In this document: piece after piece, positions 42,641 through 54,704 of the stretch
How positions within the stretch are numbered: the stretch's first letter is position 1
Layout: every line of letters begins with the position of its first letter
Origin: Reticulitermes speratus
Lineage: Eukaryota; Arthropoda; Insecta; Blattodea; Rhinotermitidae
Direction of reading: 5' to 3'
Assembly (NCBI GenBank): GCA_021186555.1
Contig: JAJKFL010000026.1
Location: forward strand, 4,789,709-4,853,708
Length of the DNA: 64,000 nucleotides
The notes under the pieces: generated by a model
The model's database searches: none
Told to the model about the DNA's origin: nothing
The model's input: only the letters and a program-made list of their open reading frames with translations
Position numbers and translations under genes: made by a program

Positions 42641-43035
42641 TCGCTCTGTGACAACGACCTCGAAAACCGATAACATCTACAATTCTATCGCACAAACTCG
42701 TGTAATATCTTAACACACTTACGCAGGCAATGCCTGGATTTATCAACAGCTTCGACTTGTAAACAATGGAGTACTTAACAAACCTCGACCCCAAAATCGT
42801 TAAGTGCGTTGCAGTAATAGCAGCAACAACCAGCACGTGCACAGAGGAAGGACAACGTCCGACCTCCACGCGATCCGTGACACAGGAAATAACTGCATCT
42901 CAATGTGACCCGCCACAACTACTGCGACTTTGTATTGTTGATGACGTCACCATTCAAACAAAACAAAGGAGTGGAAAAGTGGTAATTTCCAACTGTGATC
43001 GAATCGAATTGGGACAGTTCTTCATGTTAATTTAG
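42622..43035 (+). CDS. Candidate 5' exons of a plus-strand gene (noncoding exon 1, 91-bp intron, coding exon 2)
   Basis: The proposed start at the TCAGT initiator is followed by GTCACAG|GTAACT (donor at 42636) and, 91 bp later, CACTTACGCAG|GC (acceptor, intron end 42726) with a CTTAAC branch-like motif. Exon 2 has TAA two codons upstream and then ACAATGG at 42766, a strong start context. The frame reads MEYLTNLDPKIVKCVAVIAA, TTSTCTEEGQRPTSTRS, LLRLCIVDDVTIQTKQRSGK and stops at 43033-43035, or exits at GTG|GTAATT (42981/42982, phase 0). No family recognised. It may be a short protein or a first coding exon. Confidence 0.42.
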
Positions 43036-43140
43036 TGGTGACATACGTAGTGTTGTTGATGATAAAACTGGTTCGCCGTTTATACCTACAATCAAAAACA
43101 GTTCAAGTAAGTTACTGTTCTTAGCCGTAACATTTAAAAA

Positions 43141-43222
43141 TACAGGGCATACACAAAAGAATGGTGCGGTTTCAATAGTAATTTCTATTGAAACCGCACC
43201 ATTCGTTTGTGTATGCCCTGTA
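43141..43222. mobile_element. 82-bp hairpin MITE (copy C)
   Basis: TACAGGGCATACACAAAAGA .. TATGCCCTGTA with one arm mismatch and a 6-nt loop. It lies about 100 bp after the candidate plus-gene stop. Confidence 0.95.
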
Positions 43223-43394
43223 TATATATGTATTCTCCGCACGGTGTATGTTCCGTATGATTCTCAGAATAAACCCGGCGGTGTATGTCTAAACAAGGAT
43301 AGTTTCGGCAAAGGACACAATTCGCCCTCCGTGAGGTAGGAACTGGATTTTCAGATATAATTCATGTTTTTTTAAGCTTCTTTTTCAATGATTG

Positions 43395-43571
43395 TACCGT
43401 ATTTACAGCCTCATAAGACGTCAACAGTTTACACAACGCAAACCATAATTAGCAAGGTACTTTTCTCTTTTGCGGATTTAATACCGTTTGATCTTCCGGT
43501 GTTAAGCAGGGTGAATTTTGGGGACATTTATCTGGAAAAACAGTACGTCTTATAAGGCCAGAAATACGGTA
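43395..43571. mobile_element. MITE with TACCGTATTT ends
   Basis: TIR TACCGTATTTACAGCCTCAT, AAGACG / CGTCTTATAAGGCCAGAAAT, ACGGTA (about 30 bp, imperfect), TA at both edges. ACCGTATTT..ATAAGACG is a common DNA-transposon end type in animals. Confidence 0.8.
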
Positions 43572-43659
43572 CACATATCATGTATATATATATATTTCTA
43601 CGACAGCAGCTTGTAATGAATTTTACATTGACATCTAAATCATATCATGTTGGGGCATA

Positions 43660-43860
43660 CACCAAACCCCAGTCAGTGACTGGCCACGCACCAAAGAACC
43701 GGGGTTCGATACCTGAGGTAAAGGATCAGTCACCATGACCGGAACAACTCTATGTCCAACCTAGGGTCTCAGCCAATGCTTTCCTCCGGCGGGAAAGTCT
43801 GGCCAGTTACATTTACACAGAATGCCGAGGTGAAGCATCAGGATGCTCCTCGTATGCCCC
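43660..43860 (+). repeat. Possible tRNA-derived SINE fragment
   Basis: Box-B-like CGGGGTTCGATACCTGAGG after GTCAGTGACTGGCCACG; no clear box A and no second copy in the window. Confidence 0.35.
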
Positions 43861-43875
43861 TTTCACAGCGTGGTA

Positions 43876-43965
43876 CTAGGCACACAGTGCGACTATAGGC
43901 ACAGTGTGACTACAGGCACACAGTGCGACTATAGGCGCACAGTACTATAGGCACAGTGCGACTAG
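43876..43965. repeat. Short 17-19-bp tandem repeat (about 5 units)
   Basis: Units of the form AGGCACACAGTGCGACTAT with indels. Confidence 0.85.
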
Positions 43966-44204
43966 ACTGCAACACAACCTTCCAGTGCGGTTGGCCGATG
44001 CAGTAACAAACAATCCTCTGCTCGGATAGCGACATACATTATTTGTTACATACCAGAATTAATTACAAAAATTTTTATCTGAATTTTAAACTGTAACACG
44101 CATTTTGAAGCATGTAATTTTAATATGTAATACTTTACATGTGCATTGGTTCACAAACTTTTGTAACGTCTCAATGTATTTATTCTTCGTAACGCGCCTA
44201 CCCT

Positions 44205-44880
44205 GAGGATGGCCACATGAGTGGCCGAAACATGTAGTAGGTTAGCAGTATTATAACCAACAAACGCACTTTTTGTATATCTGTTACACTTTTACCCTAC
44301 ATATGTTTCGGCTGTTGTCCAGCCATCATCACGGTACACCAGTAGGTTCACTTCACTGTCACTGTTTCATTAGAATGTACATCGTCATACCCTTACAAAT
44401 TCTAATATCTATGTTATTACAATACGCGGATGTCAGCATCCAATAAAAAAAACACCTGCCAGTAATTTCAACAATTTTTAACAATTTTAACAACTTTAAT
44501 GCTTTAACTACTACCAACGATATACCGTTTTATATCTGCAACCCGCAGTGTTATACCTCGAGCTTCTGACGTAAGACGAACACAAGCTGCATTTGAAAGT
44601 GAACAGAAGCTATAAAAACATTGTGATGACGTGATAATACCAAATGAACCGGTGACAGTGAGGTGAACCTACTGGTGTACCGTGATGATGGCTGGACCAC
44701 AGCCGAAACATGTGTAGGGTAAAAGTGTAACAGAAATACAAAAAGTGCGTTTGTTGGTTACAATACTGCTAATTACGTCAAAATGCAGGGTGAAAATAAT
44801 GTGCCGAAACATGTAGTAGGCATTACTACGTTTATATATTTATTTTCATAAATTTGTGTGCATTTGTTGGTTTGAGTCGC
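44205..44880. mobile_element. Class-1 foldback inserted in another class-1 foldback
   Basis: The inner foldback (about 44248-44775) has ends GCAGTATTATAACCAACAAA / TTTGTTGGTTACAATACTGC and mirrored arms with CATATGTTTCGGCTGT and GTGATGATGGCTGGACC. An outer half lies to its left (CTGAGGATGGCCACATGAGT, GGCCGAAACATGTAGTAGG), and a near copy of its arm end resumes to the right (GTGCCGAAACATGTAGTAGG). The outer right end TTGTGTGCATTTGTTGGTTT abuts the satellite array. Confidence 0.78.
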
Positions 44881-47800
44881 CATATCTAACTGTTAAATAC
44901 ACGGTTATGGACTATTTAAAATTCCGTAAGTCACCTCATACATACGACATAATAGCATACTGTCCGTAGTTCATATCTAACTGTTAAATACACGGCTATG
45001 GACCATTTAAAATTCCGTAAGTCACCTCATACATACGACATAATAGCATACTGTCCGTAGTTCATATCTAACTGTTAAATACACGGCTATGGACCATTTA
45101 AAATTCCGTAAGTCACCTCATACATACGACATAATAGCATACTGTCCGTAGTTCATATCTAACTGTTAAATACACGGCTATGGACCATTTAAAATTCCGT
45201 AAGTCACCTCATACATACGACATAATAGCATACTGTCCGTAGTTCATATCTAACTGTTAAATACACGGCTATGGACCATTTAAAATTCCGTAAGTCACCT
45301 CATACATACGACATAATAGCATACTGTCCGTAGTTCATATCTAACTGTTAAATACACGGCTATGGACCATTTAAAATTCCGTAAGTCACCTCATACATAC
45401 GACATAATAGCATACTGTCCGTAGTTCATATCTAACTGTTAAATACACGGCTATGGACCATTTAAAATTCCGTAAGTCACCTCATACATACGACATAATA
45501 GCATACTGTCCGTAGTTCATATCTAACTGTTAAATACACGGCTATGGACCATTTAAAATTCCGTAAGTCACCTCATACATACGACATAATAGCATACTGT
45601 CCGTAGTTCATATCTAACTGTTAAATACACGGCTATGGACCATTTAAAATTCCGTAAGTCACCTCATACATACGACATAATAGCATACTGTCCGTAGTTC
45701 ATATCTAACTGTTAAATACACGGCTATGGACCATTTAAAATTCCGTAAGTCACCTCATACATACGACATAATAGCATACTGTCCGTAGTTCATATCTAAC
45801 TGTTAAATACACGGCTATGGACCATTTAAAATTCCGTAAGTCACCTCATACATACGACATAATAGCATACTGTCCGTAGTTCATATCTAACTGTTAAATA
45901 CACGGCTATGGACCATTTAAAATTCCGTAAGTCACCTCATGCATACGACATAATAGCATACTGTCCGTAGTTCATATCTAACTGTTAAATACACGGCTAT
46001 GGACCATTTAAAATTCCGTAAGTCACCTCATGCATACGACATAATAGCATACTGTCCGTAGTTCATATCTAACTGTTAAATACACGGCTATGGACCATTT
46101 AAAATTCCGTAAGTCACCTCATGCATACGACATAATAGCATACTGTCCGTAGTTCATATCTAACTGTTAAATACACGGCTATGGACCATTTAAAATTCCG
46201 TAAGTCACCTCATACATACGACATAATAGCATACTGTCCGTAGTTCATATCTAACTGTTAAATACACGGCTATGGACCATTTAAAATTCCGTAAGTCACC
46301 TCATACATACGACATAATAGCATACTGTCCGTAGTTCATATCTAACTGTTAAATACACGGCTATGGACCATTTAAAATTCCGTAAGTCACCTCATACATA
46401 CGACATAATAGCATACTGTCCGTAGTTCATATCTAACTGTTAAATACACGGCTATGGACCATTTAAAATTCCGTAAGTCACCTCATACATACGACATAAT
46501 AGCATACTGTCCGTAGTTCATATCTAACTGTTAAATACACGGCTATGGACCATTTAAAATTCCGTAAGTCACCTCATACATACGACATAATAGCATACTG
46601 TCCGTAGTTCATATCTAACTGTTAAATACACGGCTATGGACCATTTAAAATTCCGTAAGTCACCTCATACATACGACATAATAGCATACTGTCCGTAGTT
46701 CATATCTAACTGTTAAATACACGGCTATGGACCATTTAAAATTCCGTAAGTCACCTCATGCATACGACATAATAGCATACTGTCCGTAGTTCATATCTAA
46801 CTGTTAAATACACGGCTATGGACCATTTAAAATTCCGTAAGTCACCTCATGCATACGACATAATAGCATACTGTCCGTAGTTCATATCTAACTGTTAAAT
46901 ACACGGCTATGGACCATTTAAAATTCCGTAAGTCACCTCATGCATACGACATAATAGCATACTGTCCGTAGTTCATATCTAACTGTTAAATACACGGCTA
47001 TGGACCATTTAAAATTCCGTAAGTCACCTCATGCATACGACATAATAGCATACTGTCCGTAGTTCATATCTAACTGTTAAATACACGGCTATGGACCATT
47101 TAAAATTCCGTAAGTCACCTCATACATACGACATAATAGCATACTGTCCGTAGTTCATATCTAACTGTTAAATACACGGCTATGGACCATTTAAAATTCC
47201 GTAAGTCACCTCATCATACGACATAATAGCATACTGTCCGTAGTTCATATCTAACTGTTAAATACACGGCTATGGACCATTTAAAATTCCGTAAGTCACC
47301 TCATACATACGACATAATAGCATACTGTCCGTAGTTCATATCTAACTGTTAAATACACGGCTATGGACCATTTAAAATTCGTAAGTCACCTCATCATACG
47401 ACATAATAGCATACTGTCCGTAGTTCATATCTAACTGTTAAATACACGGCTATGGACCATTTAAAATTCCGTAAGTCACCTCATACATACGACATAATAG
47501 CATACTGTCCGTAGTTCATATCTAACTGTTAAATACACGGCTATGGACCATTTAAAATTCCGTAAGTCACCTCATACATACGACATAATAGCATACTGTC
47601 CGTAGTTCATATCTAACTGTTAAATACACGGCTATGGACCATTTAAAATTCCGTAAGTCACCTCATCATACGACATAATAGCATACTGTCCGTAGTTCAT
47701 ATCTAACGTTAAATACACGGCTATGGACCATTTAAAATTCCGTAAGTCACCTCACATACGACATAATAGCATACTGTCCGTAGTTCATATCTAACTGTTA

Positions 47801-50211
47801 AATACACGGCTATGGACCATTTAAAATTCCGTAAGTCACCTCATACATACGACATAATAGCATACTGTCCGTAGTTCATATCTAACTGTTAAATACACGG
47901 CTATGGACCATTTAAAATTCCGTAAGTCACCTCATCATACGACATAATAGCATACTGTCCGTAGTTCATATCTAACTGTTAAATACACGGCTATGGACCA
48001 TTTAAAATTCCGTAAGTCACCTCATCATACGACATAATAGCATACTGTCCGTAGTTCATATCTAACTGTTAAATACACGGCTATGGACCATTTAAAATTC
48101 CGTAAGTCACCTCATCATACGACATAATAGCATACTGTCCGTAGTTCATATCTAACTGTTAAATACACGGCTATGGACCATTTAAAATTCCGTAAGTCAC
48201 CTCATACTACGACATAATAGCATACTGTCCGTAGTTCATATCTAACTGTTAAATACACGGCTATGGACCATTTAAAATTCCGTAAGTCACCTCATCATAC
48301 GACATAATAGCATACTGTCCGTAGTTCATATCTAACTGTTAAATACACGGCTATGGACCATTTAAAATTCCGTAAGTCACCTCATCATACGACATAATAG
48401 CATACTGTCCGTAGTTCATATCTAACTGTTAAATACACGGCTATGGACCATTTAAAATTCCGTAAGTCACCTCATCATACGACATAATAGCATACTGTCC
48501 GTAGTTCATATCTAACTGTTAAATACACGGCTATGGACCATTTAAAATTCCGTAAGTCACCTCATACATACGACATAATAGCATACTGTCCGTAGTTCAT
48601 ATCTAACTGTTAAATACACGGTTATGGACCATTAAAATTCCGTAAGTCACCTCATCATACGACATAATAGCATACTGTCCGTAGTTCAATCTAACTGTTA
48701 AATACACGGTATGGACCATTTAAAATTCCGTAAGTCACCTCATACATACGACATAATAGCATACTGTCCGTAGTTCATATCTAACTGTTAAATACACGGT
48801 ATGGACATTTAAAATTCCGTAAGTCACCTCATACATACGACATAATAGCATACTGTCCGTAGTTCATATCTAACTGTTAAATACACGGCTATGGACATTT
48901 AAAATTCCGTAAGTCACCTCATCATACGACATAATAGCATACTGTCCGTAGTTCATATCTAACTGTTAAATACACGGTATGGCCATTTAAAATTCCGTAA
49001 GTCACCTCATACATACGACATAATAGCATACTGTCCGTAGTTCAATCTAACTGTTAAATACACGGCTATGGACCATTTAAAATTCCGTAAGTCACCTCAT
49101 CATACGACATAATAGCATACTGTCCGTAGTTCATATCTAACTGTTAAATACACGGCTATGGACCATTTAAAATTCCGTAAGTCACCTCATACATACGACA
49201 TAATAGCATACTGTCCGTAGTTCATATCTAACTGTTAAATACACGGTTATGGACATTTAAAATTCCGTAAGTCACCTCATCATACGACATAATAGCATAC
49301 TGTCCGTAGTTCATATCTAACTGTTAAATACACGGTTATGGACCATTTAAATTCCGTAAGTCACCTCATCATACGACATAATAGCATACTGTCCGTAGTT
49401 CATATCTAACTGTTAAATACACGGTTATGGACCATTTAAAATTCCGTAAGTCACCTCACATACGACATAATAGCATACTGTCCGTAGTTCATATCTAACT
49501 GTTAAATACACGGTATGGACCATTTAAAATTCCGTAAGTCACCTCATCATACGACATAATAGCATACTGTCCGTAGTTCATATCTAACTGTTAAATACAC
49601 GGTATGGACATTTAAAATTCCGTAAGTCACCTCATACATACGACATAATAGCATACTGTCCGTAGTTCATATCTAACTGTTAAATACACGGTTATGGACA
49701 TTTAAAATTCCGTAAGTCACCTCATACATACGACATAATAGCATACTGTCCGTAGTTCATATCTAACTGTTAAATACACGGTTATGGACATTTAAAATTC
49801 CGTAAGTCACCTCATCATACGACATAATAGCATACTGTCCGTAGTTCATATCTAACTGTTAAATACACGGTTATGGACCATTTAAAATTCCGTAAGTCAC
49901 CTCATACATACGACATAATAGCATACTGTCCGTAGTTCATATCTAACTGTTAAATACACGGTTATGGACCATTTAAAATTCCGTAAGTCACCTCATCATA
50001 CGACATAATAGCATACTGTCCGTAGTTCATATCTAACTGTTAAATACACGGTTATGGACCATTTAAAATTCCGTAAGTCACCTCATACATACGACATAAT
50101 AGCATACTGTCCGTAGTTCATATCTAACTGTTAAATACACGGTTATGGACTATTTAAAATTCCGTAAGTCACCTCATACATACGACATAATAGCATACTG
50201 TCCGTAGTTCA
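44881..50211. repeat. 91-bp satellite array, about 59 units
   Basis: Head-to-tail units starting CATATCTAACTGTTAAATAC and ending TAGCATACTGTCCGTAGTT. The first ~24 units are almost identical. Variants: CTCATGCATACG replaces CTCATACATACG in a run of three units (about 45940-46125) and a run of four (46760-47035). The outermost unit at each end reads GGTTATGGACTATTT where internal ones read GGCTATGGACCATTT. From about 47.2 kb many units carry single-base losses at the same few sites. There is no open frame of note, and no similarity to other repeats in the window. Confidence 0.99.
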
Positions 50212-50550
50212 CAAAGGCGCCGAATGGTCAAGGATACGACTAAAGTGCACTTTCTACGCGCCAATGATCTGATTTCAACACACACACACACACGCCTCTT
50301 GTAGTAAGAACTTTATACCTTACTGCCTACGGCACACTATTCCAATTACCATCTACCATCACTTTTATTAACGTTTTACATACTTCCGGTTTATATTCCA
50401 GCCATTCTACACCTTACACTATACGTGTGTTGTTACCTTGTGGACGTCGAGGCCTCAGACCTGAAATACAGTCGTAAATATAAATGTTTTTATATTCCTG
50501 CAATTAGGCCTGATGGTGGCTAACTGGGTTTAGCCGAAACTTGTCGCCTT
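50212..50550. other. Unassigned; one class-1 core half
   Basis: CTGATGG-T-GGCTAA..TTAGCC-GAAAC at 50510-50540 is a lone right-arm core. A CA run lies at about 50278-50294. Confidence 0.5.
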
Positions 50551-50983
50551 AGACATACAAGTTTTATTACCAACCACTGCCCACAATATTTTCTGCTCCT
50601 ACATGTTTCGACTACATGTTGTAGCCATCATCAAGGAGTTAATGGCAGTGCAGAAAAACCGCCATGGAGTATACATTGGGTACCATAGCCTTGGGTCTCC
50701 ACCCCGCCAAAAATAGAAGTTATTTTACAACGCAAGATGTTTGGAGAAAGCCTTTTATATTTGATATATTAACATTCTATGCTCTAATACCATACATTAG
50801 TTTAATCTGAACAATTTCACTGACATATAGCAACCACTGCTGTAAACACGTAATGTGCATTTTACCATTCATCGACATGTCTGTGTGATGTGGCTCCCTG
50901 ATGATGGCTACGGCATGTAGGCGAAACATGTAGGAGGAAAAAAATATTGTGTATAGTGGTTGGCAATAAAACTTGTACATCTA
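50551..50983. mobile_element. Class-1 foldback
   Basis: Ends GACATACAAGTTTTATTACC / AATAAAACTTGTACATC; left arm CTCCTACATGTTTCGACTAC..AGCCATCATCAAGGAG; right arm CTCCCTGATGATGGCTACGG..GGCGAAACATGTAGGAGG. The centre is noncoding. Confidence 0.9.
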
Positions 50984-51402
50984 ACGTTTATTCTTCTTGA
51001 ATATAAACGTTGAGCTGATTAACCCCCCCCCCCCCTCCCAAAAAAAAAAAGAAACTAATTTGTATTTAATAACACAAAGGGGATGAATCGCCTTAAAGTT
51101 ACAATGTCAGACCGTAAAAACACGTCGGATCTGAACGTCGCAATGCAGTGATCTGAACTGTTTCGTGTCAGAGGTCTCACTTTCGTATCTCGGTCCGCAC
51201 ACTGTCTACCCAAAGCCGAAACACGCTCATGTATTTCCGATGTTTAATTTTAACAAACTGCTGTGTCGACTGTTTTCCATTAGTAAGACTCTTCACACAT
51301 AGCACAGCGGCATGACCCACATATAGCCAAAGCTTTCCAGTGGCCTTCCTCGGCCTTCACTCGCACATGCTACTCATTAAAACACAACGGAACCGCTTCT
51401 TA
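50984..51402. other. Unassigned; includes C-run and A-run
   Basis: C-run at about 51022-51036 followed by an A-run. Nothing else recognised. Confidence 0.35.
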
Positions 51403-51404
51403 TA

Positions 51405-51549
51405 CAGGATGTTCCACTTAAAACCGACCCCCCCCCCCTTGCACGGCGAAATCAAGAAACGATTTTGTTTATTACAGTTTTTGGTACACGAAATGCACTC
51501 GGGCCACTGAATCGCGAGACGTGTATATGTATGTATGTATGTATGTATG

Positions 51550-51582
<33 letters not shown>

Positions 51583-51681
51583 TTTTAGTATGTATACATT
51601 TAGTCTACCAAAACCTAAACGAAACAAAACACTTTCTCGATTTCTCCGTGCAAGCGCGCCGGTTTTAAGTGGAACACCCTG
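51405..51681. mobile_element. MITE, mariner-type, with internal microsatellite
   Basis: TIR CAGGATGTTCCACTTAAAAC / GTTTTAAGTGGAACACCCTG with TA on both sides. The arms pair for about 70 bp (CTTGCACGGCGAAATCAAGA / TTCTCCGTGCAAG side). The centre has expanded into (TGTA)n(TA)n(TG)n at about 51523-51583. Confidence 0.93.
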
Positions 51682-51683
51682 TA

Positions 51684-52094
51684 TATTAACATATGCTACC
51701 AACAAAACGACATGCAATAAATCGAGACAATTACCGGAATGATGAGCTGGGTGGGGCATGTAGAACACATTATTTTATTGCATCCTCTCTCAAAGCGCCG
51801 CTTACAAACAGCTTATAAATTACATAACATGTGAACAGCAGCATCTTCACGCGATCGTTTCAATAGTGTAGGCTACTGTGATGGGTAGGCCATGTAACAC
51901 ACGGGGAAACAAGGAACGTACACAAAGTGTTGGTAAAAAAAAACTTAAAAAGTGAAGAGACACTTTGTATGTCGCCCGTCTTAACCCCGTACAACGGAAC
52001 GTGGAATGAACAGCCCCTCAGTGGATACAGCAGTAGGCCTAATGGCACAGCGTGATCGATGCAGCCTCTGCCATCTAGTGTGCGGATTATGACT
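51684..52094. other. Unassigned sequence
   Basis: Nothing recognised. Confidence 0.3.
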
Positions 52095-52102
52095 GTGTAG
52101 AC

Positions 52103-52583
52103 CAGTGGTTCCCAAAGTGGGCGGTACCGCCCCTGGGGGGCGGTGGGATTACCGAGGTGGGCGCTAATAGGTACGACAGGTGGAAGGGAGCAATGTTATT
52201 ATCACAGGGGGGCGCTAGCAGACAAGTAGTGCATTTATTTTTATAATAACATTCAAATAAAGTAATTTTTGTGTTAAAAAATAAAAAATGAACTAAATTT
52301 CTTAGTATTTTAATTTATGAATCTTATTCAAACACATATTGTTTTAATAAACTGTTGCTAGATGAATTATTGTTAATCATAAAAAATATAATAAATTTTA
52401 ATATACTAATTAACACATAAAACATTAAGTTTAACTCTTATAATTTTATTTAAACGATTTTTAAATAGAAAATAAAAGTGGAAACAAAAGCGCATTTATG
52501 TTTTTTAAAAAAGATAGGGGGGTGCTGTGGGTGTGTATATGGAACGAAGGGGGCGGTGGACTGAAAAAGTTTGGGAACCGCTG
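52103..52583. mobile_element. hAT-type MITE, copy 3 (inverted), exact 8-bp TSD
   Basis: CAGTGGTTCCCAAAGTGG .. AGTTTGGGAACCGCTG. TSD GTGTAGAC at 52095-52102 and 52584-52591. Opposite orientation to the copies at 8.0 and 36.4 kb. Confidence 0.96.
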
Positions 52584-52591
52584 GTGTAGAC

Positions 52592-53034
52592 CATGCAGGT
52601 GCATCCACACTGCTCGGCGAGTGTCCCTGGCTGCGCGCAGACTGGTCGTTCAGTGGCTTCAAATATCCAAACTACAACACTTCTTGGAGAGCACCTAAAG
52701 TGCCGCAGTTGAGACGAGCCACTCGGGTTGGGCTAGGCTCGTGAAACCGTCCACACTCACAACATGATCCCACACACGAACAGTGTGGACACACCTTAGT
52801 GAGGCACTGGTGGCAATGGCTAGTGAACCTACGTACCTGACAAAGCCCGCGATATGACGGTCAAATCATGAAGATGAAGGCACTATCCTTTCGAAACGTC
52901 GGGAACTATTTATCCAACAACACGGCATTAACATCCAAACATCTTCAGGAACATCGCTGTGACGGCCTCAACTCTTGCACGCAAAAATTATCAGAATATT
53001 TTAAAGTTATCCACTCCGTGCCTTTTTTGGACCA
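52592..53034. other. Unassigned; decayed class-2 core
   Basis: TGAAGATGAAGGCAC..CCTTTCGAAACGTCGGG at 52869-52904 is a lone class-2-type core. The rest is unrecognised. Confidence 0.4.
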
Positions 53035-53220
53035 ATGTGTTCAATTTACTGTACCTACCAAACGCACATTATTAGATACATATGAGCCTTAAACACATAG
53101 CTGCGACATGTTTCGGCACATACGTACCATCCTCAGGGAGTACAATATGCCAGGTTTAAAACCAACTGCCAGTGACAAGCTACTATTTACAAGCTTCCAC
53201 TGTCTGTAAATTGTGGCTTG
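53035..53220. mobile_element. Half of a class-1 foldback
   Basis: Left arm: ACCTACCAAACGCACATTAT, CGACATGTTTCGGCACATAC, CCATCCTCAGGGAGTAC. Mirror arm absent. Confidence 0.65.
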
Positions 53221-53234
53221 TATCGCAGATACAT

Positions 53235-53302
53235 GCGGGCAGACAGACTGACATGATGCAGCTAACAGACGCGTTTCGTGACTATGCGAACGCGGCTAAA
53301 AA
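53235..53302. mobile_element. AGGCGCGTTCGC-end element, right end only
   Basis: GGGCAGACAGACTGACATGA.., GACTATGCGAACGCGGCTAA. Confidence 0.6.
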
Positions 53303-53514
53303 AGCGAGTCAAAAACAGAAAAGTGGCTTAATGTCTGTTGTTTTATATTATTCTGCAGTTTGAGCAATTACATGTCTCTGGAAGGACACTACTCATTACC
53401 TTGTCTTGCCTAAAGGTGGCAGCAACGGCGCGTTCGAATTGATCATGCTAGCCAGACTAAGAGGGTTAAATGAGCGGACTGCCACTTACTGGAACACTCC
53501 GAACACACAGTATA

Positions 53515-53930
53515 CAGGGTGATTAAAGAGAGGTCAATATTTTGGGAGGTGACAGTATCGGTCATTGTGAGAGAAAAAAGTTAATATGAACACGTGTCTA
53601 AATGTGAATGGTTACCGAGATAGAGCTGTTTGAGTGTACAGATACAACAGCGTTGTGAATGGTAATGAAGGAATATAAATTACTTACTGTTAATTTAATT
53701 TTAATTGTAAGTTAATGATTAAGTCACAGATCGTTACACAGTAACGACAAATTTGTTACAGCTCACAATAAATGTTCCAAAATCCCACCGTCAACCTCAA
53801 TACACTTTGCTAAGATCGCGTGTTGTTCGTCTCAGTTGATCTTCACGTTTATTTATGCAGGCAGCAGCGTCCAAAATGCGAGCGAGCAGTTCGTCTGTGT
53901 GTCCACCTTTCTTCATCGTTTCGTACGTGT
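53515..53930 (-). mobile_element. mariner/Tc1-superfamily transposon, 3' part, minus strand
   Basis: Starts TACAGGGTGATTAAAGAG with TA, then the same terminal text as 3180-3357 in reverse. Positions 53750-53930 hold the reverse of the transposase C-terminal remnant (CAATACACTTTGCTAAGATC, GGCAGCAGCGTCCAAAATGC). The element is truncated after it. Confidence 0.8.
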
Positions 53931-54397
53931 ATCTGATGTCTGTTACCTGTTAGCCAGGCTAACATGGCTAACATGCGCTCTCAGTCCGTACGCTACCAAT
54001 CTTTGTGTGCATGTTAGCCAATAAAGTACGATGTTGAATCTACGTTCTAAACTGAAGCAATCGGCATTCAAAATCAAGTTGATTGTAGCCGGGGCCCGGC
54101 AGTGCGGAAGGGGGCCTGGTGCCCGAATATGTTACATAAGTTTCTGTCTCTCTCGGTAGTACCATTATCTGTCGACTGTACAAATTAACACTTTCAGACG
54201 AAGCCCAAGTCACTCTGCAACTGAGTCAGTCTTTCTGATTTTGTGTAAAGTTTGTTAGCCGCTCAGCACTTGCTGGTGGCCCGACCCCGCGCTCGGCGGC
54301 CCAGATCTTGCGCCCTGTCTGCAGACGGTTTAGAAAACCTCAATGACCGGAAAGCAACACTCGAATTGGCCTGTAGCATCACTAAAAAATACACTTA
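53931..54397. other. Unassigned sequence
   Basis: Nothing recognised. Confidence 0.3.
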
Positions 54398-54690
54398 AGG
54401 TAACGGTAAAGGTAAAGTTCTCCCTAGAACAGGTCACGAAGGCCCAGAGGGGGAACAGAGGTATAGCTCTACTCTTTCTTTAACCTCGGCGCTAGATGAG
54501 GGTGGGTGGTCAACTCCACGCCCCGGCCGCTTTACCCCCGGGAAGAGACCCGGTACCCATTGTATAGGAGGCAGGGTGGGCCCCAGGGCCGGTCTGGACG
54601 GCTGCGGAAAATCTCGCAACCCACCGGGATTCGATCCCCGGACCGTCCAGCCCGTAGCCAGTCGCTATACCGACTGAGCTATCCCGGCCC
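54398..54690 (-). mobile_element. SINE-1 with 12-bp TSD
   Basis: Complete minus-strand copy with TSD AAAAAATACACT at 54384-54395 and 54693-54704 (identical). Box A TAGCTCAGTCGGTATAGCG and box B GGGGATCGAATCCC are intact. Confidence 0.95.
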
Positions 54691-54704
54691 ACAAAAAATA
54701 CACT

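Noticed and set aside
44881..50211. Possible CRISPR array
   Set aside because: Whole 91-bp units repeat without unique spacers and the context is eukaryotic; it is a satellite.
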